Shown: positions 1-9,696 of the stretch, one piece after another
How positions within the stretch are numbered: the stretch's first letter is position 1
Layout of the letters: the number at the start of each line of letters is the position of its first letter
Assembly (NCBI GenBank): GCA_002280565.1
Contig: NCEF01000002.1
Span: forward strand, 124,001 to 188,000
Source: Sphingomonas sp. 32-66-10
GTDB taxonomy: Bacteria; Pseudomonadota; Alphaproteobacteria; Sphingomonadales; Sphingomonadaceae
Length of the DNA stretch: 64,000 nt
Direction of reading: 5' to 3'
The notes under the pieces: generated by a model
What the model saw: only the letters and a program-made list of their open reading frames with translations
The model's database searches: none
What the model was told of the DNA's origin: nothing
Made by a program: the position numbers and the translations under genes

Positions 1-251
1 CGGAACACCGCGTCCTTCGAATCGAAATAGGTGTAGAAACTGCCCAGCGCCACGCCCGCGCGCCGCGTGATGCCGCTCACCGACCCGTCATGGAATCCCT
101 TCTCGCCAAACTCCGCAGCGGCGGCGTCGAGGATCGTGCGCAGCGTACGGCGGCCGCGGGCGGTGCGCGGTTCCTTGCCCTCGCTCGCCGCGCTGTCGCC
201 CAGGTGCAAGGCAGGGGGCAGTGTGGCGGACTTGCCACGTTCTTGCGTCAT
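1..251 (-). CDS. TetR/AcrR family transcriptional regulator, N-terminal part only
   Basis: This is the N-terminal 83 or so residues of a DNA-binding repressor; the rest lies beyond the left edge. After a polar leader of about 35 residues comes a typical TetR helix-turn-helix: an AAAAEFGEKGF stretch, then SGITRRAGVALGSFYTYF, the recognition helix with the F-Y-x-Y-F end. The ATG at 251 is preceded by a strong AGGAGGGG ribosome site. It diverges from the TonB receptor gene, 109 bases away. A dyad in that gap makes it the probable local repressor of the receptor and MFS genes. The ligand is unknown because the C-terminal sensor domain is missing. Confidence 0.88.
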   Translation of the reverse strand, partial: MTQERGKSATLPPALHLGDSAASEGKEPRTARGRRTLRTILDAAAAEFGEKGFHDGSVSGITRRAGVALGSFYTYFDSKDAVF

Positions 252-275
252 TTCGTCCCCTCCTTCATCCGGAAG

Positions 276-304
276 TTGAAACCCGGTTCAGGTTTCACTA
301 TAGC
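276..304 (+). promoter_or_regulatory. Candidate sigma70-type promoter with a TetR-type operator in its spacer
   Basis: TTGAAA (276-281) and TATAGC (299-304) are 17 bases apart, a good -35/-10 pair for the TonB receptor at 361. The spacer carries a perfect inverted repeat, TGAAACC (277-283) and GGTTTCA (291-297), overlapping the -35 box. A regulator bound here would block RNA polymerase. The adjacent divergent TetR gene is the obvious candidate. The elements are visible in the sequence; their use is inferred. Confidence 0.5.
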
Positions 305-360
305 GATGTTCAACCACTGACAAGGCCGGGGGTCACCAGGCCGATTTTGGGGAGGAAAGC

Positions 361-2586
361 ATGAAGCGTCTCTATCCGTCTGTCCGCACGATTCTGACCG
401 CCAGCGCCGCGTTGAGCGCGCTCGCTTCCGTTCCCGCCATGGCACAGGAAGCGCCCGCCGAAGAAACCGCCGCAACCCAGGACAGCGGCGAAATCGTCGT
501 GACCGCGCGGCGTCGCGAAGAAAGCCTGATCGACGTGCCGATCTCGATGTCGGTCGTCTCGGGCGATTCGCTGGTCAAGAGCGGCGCGGCGGACATCACC
601 GCGCTGCAGGACAAGACCCCGAACCTGACGCTGCAGATCGCGCGCGGTTCGAACTCGACCCTGATCGCGTTCAGCCGCGGCGTGGGTCAACAGGATCCGC
701 TATGGGGCTTCGAACCCGGCGTCGCGCTGTATATCGACGATGTCTATGTCGCCCGGCCCCAGGGCGCGGTGCTCGACATTTTCGACGTCGAGCGGGTCGA
801 AGTGCTGCGCGGGCCGCAGGGCACGCTCTATGGCCGCAACACCATCGGCGGCGCGGTGAAGTATGTCACCCGGCGTCTGGGCGATGACTTCAAGGCGTCG
901 TTCCGCGGCAGCTACGGGTCGTACAACCAGATCGATCTGGTCGGCCAGGTCGTGGTGCCGGTCGGCGACACGCTGTCGCTGGGCGCGGCGGTCGCGCAAT
1001 ATTGGCGCGACGGCTTCGGCACCAACCTGACCACCGGGGCCGAGCATTATAACAAGGACGTGTTCGCCACGCGCCTGTCGGCCGAATTCACCCCGACCGA
1101 CACCATCTTCGTCCGCGTCGCGGGTGACCGCGTGCTCGACCGGTCGAACCCGCGCCACGGCACCCGTCTGCAGCCCAATGGCACCGACCCGATTTATGCG
1201 CCGACCGCCAGCGTCTATGATACCCGCGCTGGCATCGGCGACGACAACCGTGTGAAAACGCGTGGCCTTTCGGTCACCGGCGAAATCGGCCTGTCGGATG
1301 CGCTGACGTTCAAGACGATCACCGCGTGGCGCGACGGCAACACCGACACGGTGATCGACTTCGACAACACCAGCCTGCCGACGCTCGACATCCCGGCGGA
1401 ATATTCGGATCGCCAGTTCACCCAGGAACTTCAGCTGCTGTATGAAGGCGATCGTCTGCAGGGTGTGTTCGGCCTCTATTACCTCAACGGCCGCGCCAGC
1501 GGCGCGTTCGATACCGTGCTGGGCGGCCTCAACACCACCACGCTGACTGCGGGTGAGGTGTTCACCAAAAGCTATGCCGCGTTCGGCGACTTCAGCTTCG
1601 ACCTGACCGATACGTTCAAGATCTCGGCGGGCCTGCGCTACACCCGCGATGAAAAGACCGGCACGGTGTTCCGCCGCAACTATACCGGCATCCGCTCGCC
1701 CCGCTTCGGCAACGCCGCCGCGGTCCCCGGCCTGATCCGCTCGGACTATACCAACAGCCGCGATTTCGAAAAGCTGACCCCGCGCATCAGCCTCAGCTAT
1801 CAGCCCAACGCCGACCTCAACCTCTATGCCAGCTACGGCAAGGGCTATAAGTCGGGCGGGTTCGATATGCGCGGCGACGCGATCCTGACGCCGACCACCG
1901 TCAACGGCTATGAGCCCGAGACGATCGACAGCTACGAACTGGGCCTGAAGGGCGCGTTCCTCGACCGCACCCTGTTCATCAACGCCGCCGGCTTCTTCTC
2001 CAACTACAAGGATCAGCAGGTCACCATTCAGGTGCCCTCGCTCGCGGGCGGTATCGCCAGCTTCGTCGACAATGCCGGCAAGGGCGAGATCTACGGCTTC
2101 GAGCTCGAAACCCGCATGGTCCCGTCGCGCCACTTCCAGGCAAGCGTCGTGGTCGGCTACACCAATGCCGATTACAAGGAGTTCTTCACCTTCATCGGCG
2201 GCGGCACCACCCCGGTCGATGTGTCGAATCAGCGCGCGTTCCAGAACACCCCGGAATGGACCGCCAACGCATCGTTCACCTGGTCGAACGACGTGGCGGG
2301 TGGCGTGCTCGCCTTCACCCCTTCGGTCTCGCTGCGCAGCGACACCCAGATGTTCGAACTGGCGACCCCGGCGCTGGATCAGGATGGCTATGCGCTGGTC
2401 GATGCCTCGCTCAACTGGACATCGGGCGACGGCCGCTATCGCCTGGGCGTTGCGGCACGCAACCTGACCGACGCGCGCTATCGCGTCGGCGGCTACAACT
2501 TCCCGGGCGCGCTCTTCGGCAACTCGATCATCGGCTATTACGGCCCGCCGCGCACCGTGACCGGCACGTTCGAGATCAAGTTCTGA
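361..2586 (+). CDS. TonB-dependent outer membrane receptor
   Basis: An outer-membrane beta-barrel (741 aa) that imports a substrate using TonB energy. A signal peptide ends near AMA-Q29. A TonB-box-like segment (EIVVTARRREE, about residues 43-53) leads into a plug domain with the conserved GPQGTLYGRNTIGGAVK segment near 155. The remainder is barrel with many aromatic-rich strands and a terminal phenylalanine (TFEIKF). GGGGAGGAAAG precedes the ATG. It resembles the large sphingomonad receptor families for aromatic or natural-product substrates rather than a clear siderophore receptor; no Fur-like site is evident. The neighbouring MFS gene suggests a two-membrane import route. The substrate cannot be told. 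Confidence 0.93.
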   Translation: MKRLYPSVRTILTASAALSALASVPAMAQEAPAEETAATQDSGEIVVTARRREESLIDVPISMSVVSGDSLVKSGAADITALQDKTPNLTLQIARGSNSTLIAFSRGVGQQDPLWGFEPGVALYIDDVYVARPQGAVLDIFDVERVEVLRGPQGTLYGRNTIGGAVKYVTRRLGDDFKASFRGSYGSYNQIDLVGQVVVPVGDTLSLGAAVAQYWRDGFGTNLTTGAEHYNKDVFATRLSAEFTPTDTIFVRVAGDRVLDRSNPRHGTRLQPNGTDPIYAPTASVYDTRAGIGDDNRVKTRGLSVTGEIGLSDALTFKTITAWRDGNTDTVIDFDNTSLPTLDIPAEYSDRQFTQELQLLYEGDRLQGVFGLYYLNGRASGAFDTVLGGLNTTTLTAGEVFTKSYAAFGDFSFDLTDTFKISAGLRYTRDEKTGTVFRRNYTGIRSPRFGNAAAVPGLIRSDYTNSRDFEKLTPRISLSYQPNADLNLYASYGKGYKSGGFDMRGDAILTPTTVNGYEPETIDSYELGLKGAFLDRTLFINAAGFFSNYKDQQVTIQVPSLAGGIASFVDNAGKGEIYGFELETRMVPSRHFQASVVVGYTNADYKEFFTFIGGGTTPVDVSNQRAFQNTPEWTANASFTWSNDVAGGVLAFTPSVSLRSDTQMFELATPALDQDGYALVDASLNWTSGDGRYRLGVAARNLTDARYRVGGYNFPGALFGNSIIGYYGPPRTVTGTFEIKF

Positions 2587-2619
2587 TCGCTTTCATGCTT
2601 TGAGTTTGCCAGACTGATC

Positions 2620-2659
2620 GGGCCGGGCGTCGAAAGGGGGCGTCCGGCCCATATTTTTT
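2620..2659 (+). terminator. Rho-independent terminator or attenuator between receptor and MFS genes
   Basis: A G+C-rich hairpin (GGGCCGGGCG pairing with CGTCCGGCCC, one G-U pair) is followed by ATATTTTTTG. It begins 33 bases after the receptor stop and sits only 12 bases before the MFS start. It may therefore act as a partial terminator that lowers MFS expression relative to the receptor. Confidence 0.75.
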
Positions 2660-2671
2660 GAGGGAGAGGGT

Positions 2672-3955
2672 ATGAGCGCCACCAACGGGGCGGCACCGGC
2701 TGCACAGGGCCATGGCACGCCGGGCTATCGCGCAGTGGTGCTGGCGATGCTGCTGCTGGTCTATACCTTCAACTTCCTCGACCGACAGATCCTCGGCATC
2801 CTCGCCGTGCCGATCAAGGCCGACCTGGGGCTGACTGATTCGCAGCTTGGCTTGCTCGGTGGACTCGCCTTCGCGGCACTCTATTCGACGCTCGCGATCC
2901 CGCTTGCGTTGCTCGCGGACAAGACCAGCCGCACCTGGGTCATTACCATTTCGCTCGTCGTGTGGAGCGGGTTCACGGCGCTGTGCGGCATCGCGACCAA
3001 TTTTGCGCAAATGCTCATCTACCGCATCGGCGTCGGTGTCGGTGAAGCGGGGGGCGTGGCACCGAGCTACGCGCTGATTTCCGACTATTTCCCGCCGCAT
3101 CAGCGCGCGCGCGCGCTGGCGATCTACTCGCTTGGCATCCCGATCGGTCTCGCCGCGGGCGTGCTCTTCGGCGCGTGGATTGCGGCCGCTGTCGACTGGC
3201 GCGCGGCGTTCATCGCGGTGGGCCTCGCCGGCGTCGTGATTGCCCCCTTCTTTCGCCTGATCGTGAAGGAGCCGCCGCGCCCTGTCGTCGCCAAGGCCGA
3301 TGGCCCCGGTCTTGGCGCAGTGTTCGGCATCCTCGCGCGGAAGCGCAGCTTCTGGCTGCTCGCGTTCGCCGCGTCGATGAGCTCGATCTGCGGCTATGGT
3401 CTGGCGTTCTGGACGTCATCCTTCCTCGTCCGCAGCTATGGGTTCGATCTCACCACGACCAGCTATTTCTTCGGGTCGCTGCTACTGATCGGCGGCGTTT
3501 CGGGCGTGTTCGCGGGCGGCTGGCTTGCCGACCGGATGGGGGCGGACAAAGGCAATTTCGCACGGCTTCCGGCCTATGCCTGGCTGATCACCGCACCCCT
3601 GTTCATCGCGGGCTTTCTGGTCACCGACCCCTATCTGGCTTGGGCGCTGCTGGTAATCCCGAACGGCCTCAACATCCTGTGGCTGGGGCCGATCAACAAC
3701 GCGATCCAGCATCTCGTCGAACCGCGCATGCGCGCAACGGCGTCCGCGTGCTTCCTGATGATCAACAATCTGATCGGGCTGGGCTTGGGGTCGTGGAGCA
3801 TCGGCATCGGCTCCGACTTGCTCGAACCGGCCTTTGGTGACGAGGCGCTGCGTTATGCAATGGCTGCGGCGGCATGCACCTATTTCGTGGCGACGGCGCT
3901 CGCGCTGCTCGCCAGCAAGGGCCTTAGTCGCGATTGGGTAGACGACGCAGCCTGA
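2672..3955 (+). CDS. MFS transporter (spinster-like family)
   Basis: A 427-residue inner-membrane permease with about 12 hydrophobic segments. The first helix reads LLLVYTFNFLDRQILGIL, the signature opening of the spinster-like MFS subgroup. LADKTSRTW after helix 2 corresponds to the loop motif A, and a second such loop, LADRMGADKG, begins the C-terminal half. A GAGGGAGAGG ribosome site precedes the ATG. Position directly after the TonB receptor suggests it moves the same substrate or its product across the inner membrane. The substrate is unknown. Confidence 0.88.
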   Translation: MSATNGAAPAAQGHGTPGYRAVVLAMLLLVYTFNFLDRQILGILAVPIKADLGLTDSQLGLLGGLAFAALYSTLAIPLALLADKTSRTWVITISLVVWSGFTALCGIATNFAQMLIYRIGVGVGEAGGVAPSYALISDYFPPHQRARALAIYSLGIPIGLAAGVLFGAWIAAAVDWRAAFIAVGLAGVVIAPFFRLIVKEPPRPVVAKADGPGLGAVFGILARKRSFWLLAFAASMSSICGYGLAFWTSSFLVRSYGFDLTTTSYFFGSLLLIGGVSGVFAGGWLADRMGADKGNFARLPAYAWLITAPLFIAGFLVTDPYLAWALLVIPNGLNILWLGPINNAIQHLVEPRMRATASACFLMINNLIGLGLGSWSIGIGSDLLEPAFGDEALRYAMAAAACTYFVATALALLASKGLSRDWVDDAA

Positions 3956-3975
3956 GGGCTGCGTCGTCCCTCAGA

Positions 3976-5274
3976 TCAGTCCGCAAACAACAACACCGGC
4001 GTCTCGAGCAGCTTGCGCAGCGCCTGCACATAGCTCGCCGCGTCCCAGCCATCGACGACGCGGTGGTCGCAACTGATCGACAGGTTCATCAGCTTCGCGC
4101 GCACGATCTCGTCGCCGACAAACACCGGGCGCTCGACGATCTTGTTGGGCCCGATGATCGCAACCTCGGGCCGGTTGATCACCGGCGTCGTCGCAATGCC
4201 GCCCAGCGGGCCGAGCGAGGTGATGGTGATCGTCCCGCCCTGCAGCTCTTCCGACTTGATCTTGCCGGTGCGCGCCGCTTCGGCCAGGCGACCGATCTCG
4301 CCGGCTAGCTGCCACACATTCATGTCCTGCGCGTCGCGGATCACGGGGACGGTCAGCCCCGCATCGGTCTGCGTCGCCATGCCCATATGCACGCGCCCAT
4401 GCCGCGTCACCACGCCGCCCTCATCGTCATAGCGCGCATTGAGCATCGGGAAATCGGGCAGGGTGCGACAGATTGCGACGATCAGGAACGGCAGCATCGT
4501 CAGCTTGGGCCGCGATCCGCGATTGGCGTTGAGGTCCGCGCGCATCGCCTCCAGCGCGGTCATGTCGATCTCGTCGACATAGGTGAAGTGCGGAATAGCG
4601 CGCTTCGCCGCCGCCATATTCTCGGCAATGCGGCGGCGCATCCCGATGACCTTGACCGCCTCATCTTCCCGCGCCCGGCTGGCGTGCGGCGCGTGATAGC
4701 CCTGCCCGCTGCCATAGCGCAGATAGGCGTCGAGATCGGAATGGCGGATATGGCTACCGTCATGCTTTACCTCGGCCAGGTCGATGCCCAGGTCCTTGGC
4801 GCGCGCACGCACGGCGGGGGAGGCGAGGACATGGCGCGCTTGCTCCACCGATTCGGGAGCAGGCGCGGGGACGGGAGCGGGTGCGGGCGCAGCCGCCGGC
4901 GCGGGAGGTGCGGTCTCTTCCACGACTTCCGGAACCCCCGGCGTCTCCGCCGCGATCTGCTCCTCGACTACCTCGGCCACCGGCGCTTCCGCCAGCGGGG
5001 CTTCCGCCGCCGGCGCTTCCTCCGCCACCGCCTCGTCGGTCTCCACGACCATCAGCGACGCGCCGATCGCGACAGAATCGCCGACTTCACCAGCCAGTTC
5101 GACCACCACGCCCGACACGGGCGATTCCATCTCGACGGTCGCCTTGTCGGTCATCATGTCGGCGACCTGCTGATCCTCCTCGATCCGGTCGCCGACCTTG
5201 ACGTGCCAGGCGACGATCTCGGCCTCGGCGATACCTTCGCCAATGTCGGGCAAGCGGAACGTAAAGCGTGCCAT
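3976..5274 (-). CDS. bkdB: Branched-chain 2-oxoacid dehydrogenase E2, dihydrolipoamide acyltransferase
   Basis: Core subunit (432 aa) that transfers acyl groups from lipoamide to CoA in valine, leucine and isoleucine breakdown. The lipoyl domain has the modified lysine in TDKATVEME (K44). A Pro/Ala/Glu-rich linker follows, then a peripheral-subunit-binding domain beginning ASPAVRARAKDLGID and the catalytic domain ending in SCDHRVVDGWDAASY (His about 404). The frame opens 23 codons further upstream, inside the E1beta gene. I start at MARFTFRLPDIGEG because that is where the lipoyl domain begins and an AAGGACTG site precedes it. Only 5 bases separate it from the E1beta stop. Confidence 0.93.
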   Translation of the reverse strand: MARFTFRLPDIGEGIAEAEIVAWHVKVGDRIEEDQQVADMMTDKATVEMESPVSGVVVELAGEVGDSVAIGASLMVVETDEAVAEEAPAAEAPLAEAPVAEVVEEQIAAETPGVPEVVEETAPPAPAAAPAPAPVPAPAPESVEQARHVLASPAVRARAKDLGIDLAEVKHDGSHIRHSDLDAYLRYGSGQGYHAPHASRAREDEAVKVIGMRRRIAENMAAAKRAIPHFTYVDEIDMTALEAMRADLNANRGSRPKLTMLPFLIVAICRTLPDFPMLNARYDDEGGVVTRHGRVHMGMATQTDAGLTVPVIRDAQDMNVWQLAGEIGRLAEAARTGKIKSEELQGGTITITSLGPLGGIATTPVINRPEVAIIGPNKIVERPVFVGDEIVRAKLMNLSISCDHRVVDGWDAASYVQALRKLLETPVLLFAD

Positions 5275-5279
5275 CGCGA

Positions 5280-6338
5280 TCAGTCCTTCAGGAGTTTTTT
5301 CAGAGCCTGTCCGATGCGGACCGGCCCGGGGAAATATGCCCATTCGAGGCTATGGGGATAAGGCGTGTCGAAGCCCGTCACGCGTTCGACCGGCGCTTCG
5401 AGGTGATAGAAGCACCGCTCCTGCACCAGCGCCGACAGCTCCGCACCGAACCCGCCGGTGCGCGTCGCCTCATGCACCACCATGCAGCGGCCAGTCTTCT
5501 TGACCGATTCCTCGATCGTCTCGATGTCGAGCGGAACCAGCGTGCGCAGATCGATGATCTCGGCGTCGATCCCCATTTCCTCGACCGTCGCCTTGGCGAC
5601 ATGCACCATCGTGCCATAGGCCAGCACGGTCAGCGCATTGCCCGGCCGCACGATCGCCGCCTTGCCCAGCTCGATCCGGTAATAGCCTTCGGGCACCGCG
5701 CCGCCCGGATGCTTCGACCAGTTTTCCGCCGGGCGATCCCAATGGCCGTTGAACGGGCCGTTATAGATGCGCTTGGGCTCGAAGAAGATGACGGGATCAT
5801 TGTCCTCGATCGACGCGATCAACAGGCCCTTGGCGTCATACGGCGTCGAGGGGATCACCGTCTTCACGCCCGACACATGGGTAAAGATGCCCTCAGGGCT
5901 CTGGCTGTGCGTCTGGCCGCCGAAAATGCCGCCGCCAAAGGGCGAGCGCACCGTCAGCGGCGCGGTGAACTGCCCCGCCGAGCGATAGCGCAGCCGCGCC
6001 GCCTCGCTCACCAGCTGGTCGAGCGCGGGGTAGATATAGTCGGCGAACTGGATTTCGGGCACCGGACGCAGGCCGTATGCGCCCATGCCGATCGCCACGC
6101 CGATAATGCCGCATTCGGTGATCGGCGTGTCGAACACGCGGGTCTTGCCGAACTTTTCCTGCAGGCCCGCGGTCGCGCGAAACACGCCGCCGAAATAGCC
6201 GACATCCTCGCCCATCACGATCACGTTGGGATCGCGCTCCATCATCACCGCCATCGCGGAGTTGATCGCCTGGATCATGTTCATGCGCACGGTCTCGCCG
6301 GTCTCGGCGCTGGCTGAGGTTTCGATCACGTCGCTCAT
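5280..6338 (-). CDS. bkdA2: Branched-chain 2-oxoacid dehydrogenase E1 beta subunit
   Basis: Beta chain (352 aa) of the thiamine-diphosphate decarboxylase that feeds E2. Family features visible are VMGEDVGYFGGVFRAT, TPITECGIIGVAIGMGAYG and PVPEIQFADYIYPALDQLVSE, as in BkdA2 and PdhB. The start chosen (MSDVIETSA) overlaps the E1alpha stop as ATGA, with GAGGAAGG just upstream. Earlier in-frame starts would lie inside E1alpha. The tail (EWAYFPGPVRIGQALKKLL) is normal, so the gene looks intact. Confidence 0.93.
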   Translation of the reverse strand: MSDVIETSASAETGETVRMNMIQAINSAMAVMMERDPNVIVMGEDVGYFGGVFRATAGLQEKFGKTRVFDTPITECGIIGVAIGMGAYGLRPVPEIQFADYIYPALDQLVSEAARLRYRSAGQFTAPLTVRSPFGGGIFGGQTHSQSPEGIFTHVSGVKTVIPSTPYDAKGLLIASIEDNDPVIFFEPKRIYNGPFNGHWDRPAENWSKHPGGAVPEGYYRIELGKAAIVRPGNALTVLAYGTMVHVAKATVEEMGIDAEIIDLRTLVPLDIETIEESVKKTGRCMVVHEATRTGGFGAELSALVQERCFYHLEAPVERVTGFDTPYPHSLEWAYFPGPVRIGQALKKLLKD

Positions 6339-7618
6339 GCCTTCCTCGCCCATGGCCGTCCGCTCGCTTCTTCCTCGTCGATCATCTGCTGGCGCTGCTC
6401 GCGCAAATGCCACGGCATGTCCTCGAACACCCCGTCGAACAGCGAATCGAGCGGCTGGTGCAGGCCATGGCCGAGGATGCCGTGCTTCTCGGCTTCCTTC
6501 TGCGATGCCTTGACCAGTTCGGCGACCTCACGGTCCTGCGCGGCGTGGCGCTCCTCGTCCCACTCGCCGATCGCGATCAGATGCGCCTTCAGCCGCGCGA
6601 TCGGATCGCCCAGCGGCCATGCGCTCGGCTCGCCCGCACTGCGATATTGCGTCGGATCGTCGGAGGTCGAATGGCCCTCGGCGCGATAGGTGAAATGCTC
6701 GATCAGCGTCGGCCCCTGATTGGTCCGCGCGCGCTCCGCCGCCCATTGCGTCGCGGCATAGACCGCCAGCGCGTCATTGCCGTCGACCCGCAGGCCCGCC
6801 ATGCCATAGCCGATCGCCCGCGCGGCAAAGGTCGTCGCCTCCGCCCCGGCAAAGCCCGAAAAGCTCGAGATCGCCCATTGGTTGTTGACGACGTTGAGGA
6901 TGACCGGCGCCTTGTAGACCGTGGCAAAGGTCATCGCCGAGTGGAAGTCGCCCTCCGCCGTCGATCCCTCGCCACACCAGGTTGCGGCGATCCGCGTATC
7001 GCCCTTGGCCGCGCTCGCCATCGCCCAGCCCACCGCCTGCGGATATTGCGTGGCAAGGTTGCCGCTGATCGAGAAGAACCCGTCGTCCTTCGACGAATAC
7101 ATGATCGGCAGCTGCTTGCCCTGCAGATGGTCGCCGCTGTTCGAATAGATCTGGTTCATCATCTGAACCAGGCTGTATCCGCGCGCGATCAGGATGCCCT
7201 GCTGGCGATAGCTGGGAAAGCACATGTCGTCGCGGCTCAGCGCGTGGGTGGCGGCAATCGCCACCGCCTCTTCGCCGGTGCACTTCATGTAGAAACTGGT
7301 CTTGCCCTGCCGCTGCGCGCGGAACATGCGCTCATCGAACGCACGGACCAGCGCCATGTCGCGCAGCATCGTGCGCAGCGTGTCGGGGTCGAGTCGCGGG
7401 TCCCACGGGCCGACCGCGCGGCCCGCATCGTCGAGCACGCGAACCAGCGTATAGGACAGGTCGTGGAAGCTCGCCGGGTCGGCGGCGGTGTCCGGGCGGG
7501 GCTGGGCACCGGCGGGCGGCACATCGACCGCGGCGAAATCGACCGCATCGCCCGGCCGGAACTTGGGCTCCGGCACATGCAGGCTCAGCGGGGGCAGGTT
7601 GCGCGGGACGTCCGCCAT
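6335..7618 (-). CDS. bkdA1: Branched-chain 2-oxoacid dehydrogenase E1 alpha subunit
   Basis: Alpha chain (427 aa), first gene of the operon. The thiamine-diphosphate motif is seen as WCGEGSTAEGDFHSA followed by VVNNQWAISS, and FPSYRQQGILIARGY and YRAEGHSTSDDPTQYR are typical of the 2-oxoisovalerate branch rather than pyruvate dehydrogenase. About 90 N-terminal residues precede the catalytic core, as in bacterial BkdA1 proteins. E1alpha, E1beta and E2 are contiguous. No dihydrolipoamide dehydrogenase (E3) gene follows, so E3 must come from elsewhere in the genome, presumably shared with another complex. Confidence 0.93.
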   Translation of the reverse strand: MADVPRNLPPLSLHVPEPKFRPGDAVDFAAVDVPPAGAQPRPDTAADPASFHDLSYTLVRVLDDAGRAVGPWDPRLDPDTLRTMLRDMALVRAFDERMFRAQRQGKTSFYMKCTGEEAVAIAATHALSRDDMCFPSYRQQGILIARGYSLVQMMNQIYSNSGDHLQGKQLPIMYSSKDDGFFSISGNLATQYPQAVGWAMASAAKGDTRIAATWCGEGSTAEGDFHSAMTFATVYKAPVILNVVNNQWAISSFSGFAGAEATTFAARAIGYGMAGLRVDGNDALAVYAATQWAAERARTNQGPTLIEHFTYRAEGHSTSDDPTQYRSAGEPSAWPLGDPIARLKAHLIAIGEWDEERHAAQDREVAELVKASQKEAEKHGILGHGLHQPLDSLFDGVFEDMPWHLREQRQQMIDEEEASGRPWARKA

Positions 7619-7685
7619 GCACTCTCCAGCAGCTAAAGGCCGTCCGGGTCGCCCTGCGGCGCGCGGACATTTATTTCAGCGCCCG

Positions 7686-7691
7686 ATTATA
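7686..7691 (-). promoter_or_regulatory. Possible -10 box for the bkd operon
   Basis: Read on the minus strand this is a perfect TATAAT, 67 bases upstream of the E1alpha ATG. It is the most AT-rich spot of the 243-base gap between the divergent bkd and prs genes. I cannot point to a convincing -35 element at 16-18 bases. I see nothing else clear in this gap. Confidence 0.3.
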
Positions 7692-7861
7692 TTGTTTCAA
7701 CGGACCTGTCGAGATGGGTCAGCAATGCTGTCCTGACTCGCCTGTGCCCGCGCGGGACGCCTGTCGCGTTCGACACTAGCCCAAACGCCCCCTTTTCGCG
7801 AGCGATCCACGTGCCTAAGGGAGAGACAATTCGATGACATTCGCTTGGGAGCGACGCGCTT

Positions 7862-8797
<936 letters not shown>

Positions 8798-8804
8798 GCC
8801 AATT

Positions 8805-8946
8805 CCTCCCCCAGCTCGCTGGGGGAGATGGCAGCACGCAGTGCTGACGGAGGGGCCGCCCGCGCAGAGGGCGGAATTTTGCCGAGATGCTCACGGTCGT
8901 CTGCGCGGCCGGCGGTCCCCCGCCCCTAAGACAAGCTCAGGGGCGG
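8805..8946. repeat. Intergenic palindromic repeat, copy A
   Basis: This fills the gap between the convergent prs and TauE-like genes. It opens with a perfect hairpin, CTCCCCCAGC (8806-8815) and GCTGGGGGAG (8818-8827). Next comes TGGCAGCAC-GCA-GTGCTG-ACGGAGGGG, itself a small dyad, and it ends with CCGCCCCT (8920-8927) pairing with AGGGGCGG (8939-8946). The first two modules recur near 19902-20029. No T-run follows either outer arm, so any terminator role would rest on the hairpins alone. Confidence 0.7.
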
Positions 8947-8953
8947 AATTGGG

Positions 8954-9655
8954 TCACCCAACCGCCTTCCACACCAAAACTGCCCCCACGCCGATCATCA
9001 GCCAGTAGATCGCGGTATAAAACCGCTCCGGCGACACCCGCCGCACCAGCCACACGCCGGCAACGGTGGACGCAATCGCCACCGGCATCAGCACCGCGCT
9101 GGTCCCCAGATTCTCGCGCGTAAACTGCCCCAGCGCCAGATAGGCCGGCACCTTGATCCAGTTCACCGCAGCGAAATAGACCGCCGTCGTCCCGACCAGC
9201 ATGTCCCGCGACAATCCGCGCGGCAGCACCCAGAGCTGCCACGGCGGCTGCCCGGCATGCGCGATCTGGCTGGTGAAGCCCGACGCGACTCCGAACAGCG
9301 ATCCCACCCAGCCTGGCGAGGTCGATGCCGCCCCCGCGCCGATCCGATCCTTCCACAGCCGATACACGCCGAACACGATCGAGATCATCCCGACCATCGC
9401 CAGCACCGCATCCGCCGAAACACTCGCCGCGAACCAATAGCCAAGCAGGATCCCGACCACCGCGCCCGCCAGCGTCCATCCCAGCACGAACCAGTCGACG
9501 CTCCGCCGGAATGCCCATACGCCCACCACATCCTGTACGATCAGGATCGGCAACAGGATCGCGGCGGCCTGCACCGGATCGGTGGCGAACGCGATCACCG
9601 GCAGCGACAGCGCGCCCGCCCCCGCAAAACCGCCCTTGGACAGCCCCAGCAGCAC
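8954..9655 (-). CDS. TauE/SafE family membrane permease (sulfite exporter family)
   Basis: A predominantly hydrophobic protein (233 aa from this GTG) with seven to eight membrane spans. It has the family opening VVLLGLSKGGFAGAGALSLP, and a second half-repeat, GFTSQIAHAGQPPWQLWVLP, typical of TauE/SafE. Members move organosulfonates, sulfite or other small anions, but the substrate is unknown. The start is uncertain: the frame is open and hydrophobic (ISDPIFYAVAVPA) back to the crtZ stop, with no ATG, GTG or TTG there. A rare start at CTG 9700 or ATT 9697, or translational coupling to crtZ, is possible. Confidence 0.82.
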   Translation of the reverse strand: MLLGLSKGGFAGAGALSLPVIAFATDPVQAAAILLPILIVQDVVGVWAFRRSVDWFVLGWTLAGAVVGILLGYWFAASVSADAVLAMVGMISIVFGVYRLWKDRIGAGAASTSPGWVGSLFGVASGFTSQIAHAGQPPWQLWVLPRGLSRDMLVGTTAVYFAAVNWIKVPAYLALGQFTRENLGTSAVLMPVAIASTVAGVWLVRRVSPERFYTAIYWLMIGVGAVLVWKAVG

Positions 9656-9696
9656 GACCGCCGGAACCGCGACCGCGTAAAAGATCGGATCGGAAA

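Noticed and set aside
700..2133. A 477-codon frame opposite the TonB receptor
   Set aside because: No domain, odd composition, and the receptor on the other strand is complete with all family motifs.
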